The position numbers and the translations under genes were made by a program. Under the pieces are notes generated by a model. The model searched no databases, was not told where the DNA came from, and saw only the letters and a program-made list of their open reading frames with translations. 37,335 nt of DNA from Flavobacteriaceae bacterium. Its GTDB lineage: Bacteria; Bacteroidota; Bacteroidia; Flavobacteriales; Flavobacteriaceae. This document shows positions 31,238 to 37,335 of this stretch, one piece after another; within the stretch, counting starts at the first letter, position 1; each line of letters begins with the position of its first letter. The DNA lies in assembly GCA_013042825.1 (NCBI GenBank), contig JABDPL010000250.1, forward strand, positions 1 to 37,335, written 5' to 3'.

Positions 31238-32007
31238 CTGATTTCAATTTCTTCAAAGCCCGTAGGTATTCGGAAAGGAAAGCGCAATTCATTATTTAAC
31301 GACACCGATCGGAATTCCATTTTCAGTATGGTTTCTTCGTCATCCTCCAAAGCAATTACCCGGATGTTCTCCGGAAGTATCTGCCTTTTGACCTCCTGGT
31401 AATTGGCATAGTCTATCTGGAGCATCCGCTGTTCAAGGGGTTGAGCCAATTGCTGCGAATCCATTTTAAAATGCGACGGGTTTAAGAGAAAGAAAATTTC
31501 ATATAGCGCATTTTGATCTCTTGGATAAAGCACATAGGACGCTTCATGGATATCATTGTTGTAGGGTTGGGCTTCCAGGTTGAACAAGGCCTCCCCCAGT
31601 AAAAGGTTCTGAATATTTTCGAAGTTCAGCTCAGTCCCAAGGAAATCACTGATGAGCATGAAATCGCCATCAAAATAGGTGTTATCGAGTTTATTGTAAT
31701 AACTGACCTTTTCAGGAGTGATCTTAGCCCGGACAATACCCAAGGCTGCGCTCATCCAGATCACCTTATTCTTTTCCATCCTTAAATTGACCGAATGGGT
31801 TTGCGATTTATCGCCTTGCACATACTCGACTCTTAGTTTCGACTGAAGTGTTTTGAAATCGACCTGTTTCTTCTGATGTTTCCGTATTAACTCAGAAGAC
31901 GACATCCGATCGCTTAGGTTACCTTCCCCTGCAACCCGCTTACCGCTCTTACAGCCTGCAACCACTAAGGCCAAGGCCAGAAATACAATTTTTAAAAATC
32001 TAGTCAT
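31234..32007 (-). CDS. DUF4292 lipoprotein (LolB-like appearance)
   Basis: 257 residues, signal and lipobox V-A-G-C19, followed by K-S-G-K, which lacks the acidic surface-export signal, so it should face the periplasm. The mature domain matches the DUF4292 pattern: 'DFKTLQSKLRVEY', 'IWMSAALGIVRAKITPEKVSYYNK' and 'LISDFLGTELNFENIQNLLLGEA'. The order of these segments (strand, 'W-x-S', 'A-x-I-T-P-x-x-V', hydrophobic helix, 'LL-x-G') resembles LolB, the outer-membrane acceptor of lipoproteins. That functional reading is an inference. The start overlaps the TPR gene by 8 bp and the stop overlaps the EnvC-like start by 4 bp, so the three form one operon. Confidence 0.88.
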   Translation of the reverse strand: MTRFLKIVFLALALVVAGCKSGKRVAGEGNLSDRMSSSELIRKHQKKQVDFKTLQSKLRVEYVQGDKSQTHSVNLRMEKNKVIWMSAALGIVRAKITPEKVSYYNKLDNTYFDGDFMLISDFLGTELNFENIQNLLLGEALFNLEAQPYNNDIHEASYVLYPRDQNALYEIFFLLNPSHFKMDSQQLAQPLEQRMLQIDYANYQEVKRQILPENIRVIALEDDEETILKMEFRSVSLNNELRFPFRIPTGFEEIEIR

Positions 32008-33361
32008 TGTTGTTCAAAACTTCCTGCGCCATCTTTTCAAACGCCTGAGATCGTTCAATATTATTATCCAATTTGTATGCCAGACTTAATTGCTTATAAA
32101 AATCGGATGTCATAACCGGATCGTCAATTATGTAATCTACACCTATTTCTAATACGGAAATGGCTTCTTTGGGTCTCTTAAGGAAATTCAGGGCGACCCC
32201 GTTTATCAGGTATAATACCGGCTGTGAGGGATAGCTGTCGAGCGACTCCTTGCTTTTTGCTGCTGCTTCCTCAAAGGCGCTTACATCCAGTAGCAACAAC
32301 AGCATATTTTTTAGCAGATCGAAATTACCGGGATCTTTGCCCAAGGCCTTCTTAAAAAACTCTAATGCTCTATCCTTGTTATCGTTTTGAAGATAATACT
32401 GAGCCATTTCAGCATCCGATTTTCCGGATTTATCATCAACAACCGCAGTAGTGACCTCTAATAATTCCGCCTCATACTTCGGATTGGCCTGCACGAATTT
32501 TACAAAATCATTCAATACCCTGGCTTTGGCTTCTGGCTTGATAGCAGGGCTTTTAAGAACGATCTTCATCGATTCGATGGCCTCGGCTTCTTTCCCATCA
32601 TCTAAATAGAACTTATAAAGCGCCAGATGCACCAGTTGGGAATCCGGTTGGCGATCACGCAGTTTTTCAGCTGTTTCAAGAGCCTTTGTCTCATTCCCTG
32701 CTGCACTGTATCGATAGATCAGATTGAGGTAGTTATACTCATTATCAGGGTTGTCAATGATACGTTTCTCCAGGTAATCGATTCTTTCCTGATCGGAACC
32801 CGTGGCATTGTAGATCTCATGGCGCAGTTCCTCTCTTGATTTCGTAACGCCATAGCTATCATCTAACTCGTCTAATAATTCCAGAGCTTTTTTAAATTGT
32901 CCGCCGCGATAATAGAGATTGGCCAGATCTTCCTTATAATCGGGATGATATTCTACCAACTGCTGCACGGTTTCAATTGCCCTGTCAAAATCCTTCATTT
33001 CAACATAAACCCCATACAATTCGTCCAGATACCATTCATTATCAGGATCGAGGGCCAGGGCTTTTTTTAATGCACCTTCAGCCGCTCCGTAATTCTTGAG
33101 TTGCACATAATTCTTTCCCATTTCAAAATGAACAACAGCTTCAGAATCGTCAAGGTTCAAGCATTTCTGAAGGGCAATGATCGCGCGATCGTAATTTTCG
33201 ATCCCTTTTTGCTTGAGTGCCTCAAAGAAAAACTCCTGGAATTTGTCCTCGATATTACCCAGATCATCATCCGGGGTCTGGTTAAAGTCGACCTGTCCCA
33301 AGGCTCCATGATATGAGCCTAGGAAAACCAAGAACAATATTGCTTTTTTATACCTGTTCAT
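32000..33361 (-). CDS. Periplasmic TPR-repeat protein
   Basis: 453 residues: signal peptide (cleavage near residue 22, 'GALGQ'), then about ten tetratricopeptide repeats ('ALKKALALDPDNEWYLDELY', 'AIETVQQLVEYHPDYKEDLANLYY', 'ALEFFKKALGKDPGNFDLLKNM'). TPR solenoids scaffold protein complexes. There is no enzymatic domain. It is the first of the overlapping TPR-DUF4292-EnvC trio, probably an envelope assembly scaffold. 69 bp separate it from dut. Confidence 0.85.
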   Translation of the reverse strand: MNRYKKAILFLVFLGSYHGALGQVDFNQTPDDDLGNIEDKFQEFFFEALKQKGIENYDRAIIALQKCLNLDDSEAVVHFEMGKNYVQLKNYGAAEGALKKALALDPDNEWYLDELYGVYVEMKDFDRAIETVQQLVEYHPDYKEDLANLYYRGGQFKKALELLDELDDSYGVTKSREELRHEIYNATGSDQERIDYLEKRIIDNPDNEYNYLNLIYRYSAAGNETKALETAEKLRDRQPDSQLVHLALYKFYLDDGKEAEAIESMKIVLKSPAIKPEAKARVLNDFVKFVQANPKYEAELLEVTTAVVDDKSGKSDAEMAQYYLQNDNKDRALEFFKKALGKDPGNFDLLKNMLLLLLDVSAFEEAAAKSKESLDSYPSQPVLYLINGVALNFLKRPKEAISVLEIGVDYIIDDPVMTSDFYKQLSLAYKLDNNIERSQAFEKMAQEVLNNND

Positions 33362-33430
33362 TGAAGTTGGGTTCGATCTAAATTAGCAAAATAGTGGACG
33401 TGCCGTACTATATTAAGCTATTTTTAACGC

Positions 33431-33865
33431 CTATTGTTTTCCGGTGCTTCCAAAACCGCCCGATCCTCTAACGGTTTCGCTCAGGATCTCAACCTCATCC
33501 CATTGCGCGCGTTCATGCTGGCTGATTATCAATTGGGCGATCCGGTCTCCGGACTTGACATGAAAGTCTTCAGCTGATAAATTGATCAAAATTACGCCTA
33601 TCTCCCCGCGATAATCTGCATCAATGGTGCCCGGAGTATTCAGAACGGTGATTCCTTTTTTTAACGCCAGCCCGCTTCTGGGCCTTACCTGAGCTTCGTA
33701 ACCCTCAGGCAGTTCGATGAATAAGCCGGTTTTAACCAGGGCCCTAGCCAACGGTTTGAGCAAAATGTCTTCATCCAGTGATGCCCGGATGTCCATTCCG
33801 GCCGACAAGGCCGTTTCATAGTGCGGTAGGGCATTCTCAGATTTATTGATTATCCGTATCTTCAT
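33431..33865 (-). CDS. dut: Deoxyuridine 5'-triphosphate nucleotidohydrolase
   Basis: 144 residues, trimeric dUTPase type. All five motifs are present: A22-G-M-D-I-R-A28, R61-P-R-S-G65, G79[12 protein letters not shown]91 region, G106-D-R-I-A-Q-L-I113 and R133-G-S-G-G-F-G-S-T-G142. It hydrolyses dUTP to dUMP, preventing uracil in DNA. Its ATG follows the flippase stop directly (TAAATG). Confidence 0.97.
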   Translation of the reverse strand: MKIRIINKSENALPHYETALSAGMDIRASLDEDILLKPLARALVKTGLFIELPEGYEAQVRPRSGLALKKGITVLNTPGTIDADYRGEIGVILINLSAEDFHVKSGDRIAQLIISQHERAQWDEVEILSETVRGSGGFGSTGKQ

Positions 33866-35326
33866 TTATGATCTTAATATTTGTTTTAATTCATCTTTCT
33901 CACCTATCCAGAGAATTGTAATAAAAATTATAACCATAATCGATCCAACGATATAGTTTTCTCTGAACATATAAAAATAGAGCAGAGAGAATACAATACT
34001 GGTCACCAGATACAAACCAATTCGTTTGAAATCATAAGGAATTGGATAATATTTTCTTCCATAGTACAGCGATAGCATGGCCATGATTGCGTACGCTGCC
34101 AGGGTTGCGATAGCTGACCCTTTATAGCTGATAACCGGGATCAGCACAATATTCAGCACCAGGGTTATCAAGGCGCCAACTACCGATATAAATGCCCCGA
34201 ATCGGGTTCGATCGGTAATCTTGTACCATACAGACAGGTTATGATATATCCCCAGAAAAAGATAGGCCATCAGGAGAATAGGGACCACCCACATGGCTTC
34301 CCAATAGGGTTCATCGCGAATAATAATAGGCTTGATAATATCGGCTAACACCACAACAACAAGTAAGATCAGAGATCCCAGGATTACAAAATACTCCAGT
34401 ATCTTGGCATAATTTCTCTGAGGTTGCTCAGTATTGGCATGTTTAAAAAAATAAGGCTCGATGCCCAATCGGTAAGCGGCAGCGAAGAGTGTCATAAAAA
34501 GAGCCAGTTTATAACAAGCCGAATACATTCCTATTACATGTTTCGGATCGTCGTTTTCAAGCAACCGGTCAAGCAAAATTCTGTCGAAAGTCTCATTAAT
34601 GGAAAAGGCAATTCCGGCTATTAACACCGGCCAGGCGTATTGAATCATTTGTTTCCAAATACGCATATCAAACCGGTATTTGATCCTGGCATAAAAATGC
34701 GTCATTATCAGCAGGGTCACACCGCTTGCGACAACATTGGCAATGAAAATATAATTTATCTCAAAATCAGGCCTGTACATCCATCCAAAAACCGTTGACT
34801 CCTGTCCCTGGTTCTTCAGCCACAACAGGAAAAACAGGTTAAGACAGATATTGATGAACACATTGGCAAGTTTAATAACCGTATAGGTTTTAGGCCGTTC
34901 TTTAGCCCTTAACCAGGCAAAGGGAATAACAACGAGAGCATCGAGTAACAAGATCCAAATAACGAGGATGATATAATCGACCCTTATATTTGTAAAAGCT
35001 GCCAATTGATCCTTAAAAGCAAAAGCCAAAAGAAAGAACAGTGCCGAAGTACCGATCAATGAGATGGCCGCAGTTCCAATAACACTTTCCTTGTCCTTTT
35101 CCTTGTTAAAAAACCTGAAAAAGGCAGTCTCCATGCCATATGCAAGGATTACATTAAAGAGTACAAACCAGGCAAAGATCAGAGAAACGTTTCCATATTC
35201 GGAAACTGATGGCAATACTCCAGGAGAGGTGTACAATGGCACGAGCAGGAAACTCAACATCCTGGGCAGGACCGTCGCCAAACCGTAAAAGAATGTTTGC
35301 TTGAAAAGAGTTTTAAATGCGCTCAA
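33866..35326 (-). CDS. Polysaccharide flippase (Wzx-like, MOP superfamily)
   Basis: 486 residues with roughly 12-14 hydrophobic helices evenly spread. It starts 'MSAFKTLFKQTFFYGLATVLPRMLSFLLVPLYT' (shown in pieces: amphipathic helix, then 'PRMLSFLLVPLYT'), the N-terminal signature of polysaccharide biosynthesis/O-antigen flippases. It would flip lipid-linked sugars for LPS or a surface polysaccharide across the inner membrane. No glycosyltransferase genes are adjacent, so it is not in a typical O-antigen locus. Translation is coupled to dut. Confidence 0.9.
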   Translation of the reverse strand: MSAFKTLFKQTFFYGLATVLPRMLSFLLVPLYTSPGVLPSVSEYGNVSLIFAWFVLFNVILAYGMETAFFRFFNKEKDKESVIGTAAISLIGTSALFFLLAFAFKDQLAAFTNIRVDYIILVIWILLLDALVVIPFAWLRAKERPKTYTVIKLANVFINICLNLFFLLWLKNQGQESTVFGWMYRPDFEINYIFIANVVASGVTLLIMTHFYARIKYRFDMRIWKQMIQYAWPVLIAGIAFSINETFDRILLDRLLENDDPKHVIGMYSACYKLALFMTLFAAAYRLGIEPYFFKHANTEQPQRNYAKILEYFVILGSLILLVVVVLADIIKPIIIRDEPYWEAMWVVPILLMAYLFLGIYHNLSVWYKITDRTRFGAFISVVGALITLVLNIVLIPVISYKGSAIATLAAYAIMAMLSLYYGRKYYPIPYDFKRIGLYLVTSIVFSLLYFYMFRENYIVGSIMVIIFITILWIGEKDELKQILRS

Positions 35327-35383
35327 TAATAACGGTTTATTCGGCTAAAAATACGCTTTTAGCAAACGTGAACCAAGGCTTAG

Positions 35384-35890
35384 TTATTGCTTTACCGGCG
35401 GAGCACTTGGATAGGCCAGGGCTTGTTTTTCAACCACATTGGTTATCTTGAAGTATTTGGTCTTTTCACCTTTCCTGAGGCTGATTACGCACTCATTATC
35501 CTTGAGGTCGAAGGGAATAGGTTTTTCGATTGCGGGCATTTCATTGCCATACTCCTCCTTGACGTCCTGGCTCATTATGATATCCTTCTTTTTATTGAAA
35601 TCTGAAGTATACCGCCCGACAAACTGCATGGCCTGCTCTTTAAATTCGAGCCTGGCTACTTTTCCCCTGAAATAGACGCTATCCAGCATTAAATCGGCTC
35701 TGGTTACCGGAATAAAAATATTCAATCCTGACCCGCCACCTTCAACACCGGCAACCCAGCTTTGGCAAAATACCTGGCCTATACCTTCAGGCGTGTTTTT
35801 TTGTAACTTTTTAGAACTCGAACATTGAGAAAAACTGGTCATGGCAATAAAGGCTAAAACGGTGAGTACTATGGATCGTAACTTTTTCAT
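35384..35890 (-). CDS. Lipoprotein of unknown function
   Basis: 168 residues with signal peptide and lipobox F-S-Q-C23, followed by S-S-S-K-K-L. The mature domain ('GIGQVFCQSWVAGVEGGGSGLNIFIPV', split here by eye into a Cys-containing strand and a Gly-rich turn) is predicted beta-rich. No recognised family. It lies between the ATP synthase terminator and the flippase, reading in the same direction, with 57 bp before the flippase start. Confidence 0.75.
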   Translation of the reverse strand: MKKLRSIVLTVLAFIAMTSFSQCSSSKKLQKNTPEGIGQVFCQSWVAGVEGGGSGLNIFIPVTRADLMLDSVYFRGKVARLEFKEQAMQFVGRYTSDFNKKKDIIMSQDVKEEYGNEMPAIEKPIPFDLKDNECVISLRKGEKTKYFKITNVVEKQALAYPSAPPVKQ

Positions 35891-35940
35891 AATAGGTAAT
35901 TTCAGTGTTAATAAAGATAATAAATCAAAATTTGTTCCAT

Positions 35941-35966
35941 AAAAAAACCCCGTCTGTGACGGGGTT
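35941..35966 (-). terminator. Terminator after atpG
   Basis: A 9-bp perfect stem AACCCCGTC (35946-35954)/GACGGGGTT (35958-35966) with a TGT loop. On the minus strand it is followed by seven Ts. It closes the ATP synthase operon 20 nt after the atpG stop. Confidence 0.9.
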
Positions 35967-35985
35967 CAAATATCTTTATTCAATC

Positions 35986-36846
35986 TTATTCTTTCAAGGC
36001 TTCCGCACCACCAACGATCTCAAGGATCTCACCGGTAATGGCAGCCTGACGTGCTTTGTTATACGAGAGGGTGAGTTCATCTCTCATTTCTTTAGCACTT
36101 TCAGTAGCTTTATGCATGGCTGTCATACGCGCCCCGTGCTCACTTGCAAACGAATCGCGAATAGCCTTATACAACTGAATCTTCAATGATTTGGGATAAA
36201 GCTCTTCAACGATCTCAGCTTCTGAAGGTTCAAAAATATAATCAAGATGAACCGATGGATCCATTTCAACCGGTTCTACCGGTAAGAATTGCTCGGTTCT
36301 GATAATTTGGGTAGCTGCATTCTTAAAGCTGTTGTACACTAAAATGATCTTATCGCATTCTCCCTGCTCGAATTTGTCCATCAGAGTTTGGGCAATTTCG
36401 GCTACATTCTCGAAGGTAAGATCATCAAAAATCTCGTTATTGTTCATCAGGACATCTTCGGACTTAGAAAGTATATCATTTCCTTTTTTTCCGAGGGTTA
36501 TGACCTGATTAGAAAAACCGGCATAATCGTCCTCGATAAGCTGTGTTGCCTCTTTGATTATGTTTGAATTAAAAGCCCCGCATAGGCCGCGGTTAGATGT
36601 AATCGCTACAATAAGCACCTTCTTTACATCACGTTGCTGAGCGTATCTGCTTCCAAATTCATCATCGAGGGTAGAGCTAAGGCTTTGAAGTAACTCGGTT
36701 AGTTTATTGGCATAAGGTCGCATCGCTGTGATCGCATCCTGTGCCTTCTTCAACTTAGCAGCAGATACCATTTTCATGGCGCTGGTAATCTGCATAGTCG
36801 ATTTAACCGAGCTTATCCTATTTCGTATTTCTTTGAGATTCGCCAT
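35986..36846 (-). CDS. atpG: ATP synthase F1 subunit gamma
   Basis: 286 residues, normal length. The N-terminal helix 'MANLKEIRNRISSVKSTMQ' and C-terminal helix 'SYNKARQAAITGEILEIVGG' are the conserved coiled-coil ends that rotate inside the alpha3beta3 ring, and 'SNRGLCGAFNSNI' is the Rossmann-like core. It is directly after atpA with 14 nt between and followed by a terminator, so atpG ends this operon. The beta/epsilon genes are not next to it, as is common in Bacteroidota. Confidence 0.98.
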   Translation of the reverse strand: MANLKEIRNRISSVKSTMQITSAMKMVSAAKLKKAQDAITAMRPYANKLTELLQSLSSTLDDEFGSRYAQQRDVKKVLIVAITSNRGLCGAFNSNIIKEATQLIEDDYAGFSNQVITLGKKGNDILSKSEDVLMNNNEIFDDLTFENVAEIAQTLMDKFEQGECDKIILVYNSFKNAATQIIRTEQFLPVEPVEMDPSVHLDYIFEPSEAEIVEELYPKSLKIQLYKAIRDSFASEHGARMTAMHKATESAKEMRDELTLSYNKARQAAITGEILEIVGGAEALKE

Positions 36847-36860
36847 TCGCCTCTATGGAT

Positions 36861-37335
36861 TTAAACGTATTTCGACGTCATTTCCTGGCAAACTTTAGTC
36901 AAGGTATCCGTTACCTCGTCTGTAAGTTTACCTGACCGGATAACATCCAGGATATCCCTGTGTTTTGCATTTAAAAATTCGATGAAATCACGCTCGAACT
37001 CCTTGACTTTTTCAACCGGAACATTCCTGAGAAGGTTTTTCGATCCGGCAAAAATGATCGCCACCTGGTCTTCAACCTTAAATGGATCATTCTGTGCCTG
37101 TTTCAGGATCTCGACATTGCGTTTTCCTTTTTCGATGACATTTAGGGTAGCGGCATCGAGATCAGAACCGAATTTTGCAAAGGCTTCCAATTCACGGAAC
37201 TGCGCCTGGTCAAGCTTAAGTGTTCCTGCAACCTTCTTCATGGCTTTGATCTGAGCAGATCCACCAACCCGAGATACCGAAATACCAACGTTGATCGCTG
37301 GTCGTACCCCGGCGTTAAACAGGTCACTCTCCAGG
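36861..37335 (-). CDS. atpA: ATP synthase F1 subunit alpha (C-terminal part)
   Basis: About 157 C-terminal residues of a ~525-residue protein; the frame is open to the window edge. 'LFNAGVRPAINVGISVSRVGGSAQIKAM' (in pieces: 'RPAINVGISVSRVGG') is the highly conserved region carrying the arginine of the catalytic interface. The helical C-terminal domain follows and ends 'EMTSKYV'. It forms the non-catalytic sites of F1 together with beta. Confidence 0.97.
   Translation of the reverse strand, partial: LESDLFNAGVRPAINVGISVSRVGGSAQIKAMKKVAGTLKLDQAQFRELEAFAKFGSDLDAATLNVIEKGKRNVEILKQAQNDPFKVEDQVAIIFAGSKNLLRNVPVEKVKEFERDFIEFLNAKHRDILDVIRSGKLTDEVTDTLTKVCQEMTSKYV

Noticed and set aside
1-37335. tRNA, rRNA, CRISPR arrays, insertion sequences or prophage
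   Set aside because: No cloverleaf-like or rRNA sequence, regular spaced repeats, transposase or integrase genes were seen; the only tandem repeats are in-frame protein modules.

Overview
The window comes from a Flavobacteriaceae-type member of the Bacteroidota. Signs of this are a giant secreted protein with a type IX secretion (T9SS) C-terminal sorting domain, the gliding lipoprotein GldH, a RicT/PSP1 protein, a CCDC81-type HU domain fused to SPOR, DUF4292, many short lipoproteins, moderate GC, and promoters of the Bacteroidota form TTG-N~20-TAnnTTTG. The content is mainly chromosomal housekeeping. I see no mobile element, CRISPR array, tRNA or rRNA.

Layout: 1-886 (-) is the 5' part of a MATE efflux pump, cut by the window edge. 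997-5853 (+) carries two serine hydrolases, a CNNM/CBS membrane protein, an Ogt-type DNA methyltransferase and a PolB-like 3'-5' exonuclease, closed by a bidirectional terminator. 5905-10662 (-) is a 1585-residue reprolysin-like protease secreted by the T9SS. 10844-14887 (+) holds a fused peptide-ABC ATPase and acetoacetyl-CoA synthetase. 14897-18892 (-) is the ricT-gldH-PBP1A operon. 19000-21075 (-) is trhO coupled to a radical SAM gene.

21076-25111 is the most interesting part. recA (+) is followed by a lipoprotein, an ECF sigma factor and a protein with a cytoplasmic anti-sigma-like N-terminus, one inner-membrane helix, a ~200-residue acidic disordered linker and a C-terminal outer-membrane barrel. 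That architecture matches the dual-membrane-spanning anti-sigma factors described in Bacteroides. The lipoprotein-sigma-barrel operon has a bipartite ECF-like promoter (ACGCAACCTTTT, 11 nt, CATCTA). Exactly the same element, with the same spacing, occurs on the opposite strand upstream of recA. There it points into a gene-free 240-nt stretch that ends in a strong intrinsic terminator just before the trhO promoter. I infer a small regulon: an envelope sensor operon plus a divergent sigma-dependent small RNA or micro-peptide transcript.

25187-29738 carries plsC (-), trpS (+), dprA (-), HU-SPOR (+) and a hotdog thioesterase (+). 29793-30005 (+) is a tiny lipoprotein. 30011-35326 (-) is an envelope cluster: flippase, dUTPase, TPR protein, DUF4292 lipoprotein (LolB-like in appearance) and an EnvC-like protein whose LytM domain has lost its zinc ligands. 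35384-35890 (-) is a lipoprotein, and 35986-37335 (-) contains atpG and the 3' end of atpA. Several convergent pairs abut with no visible terminator.
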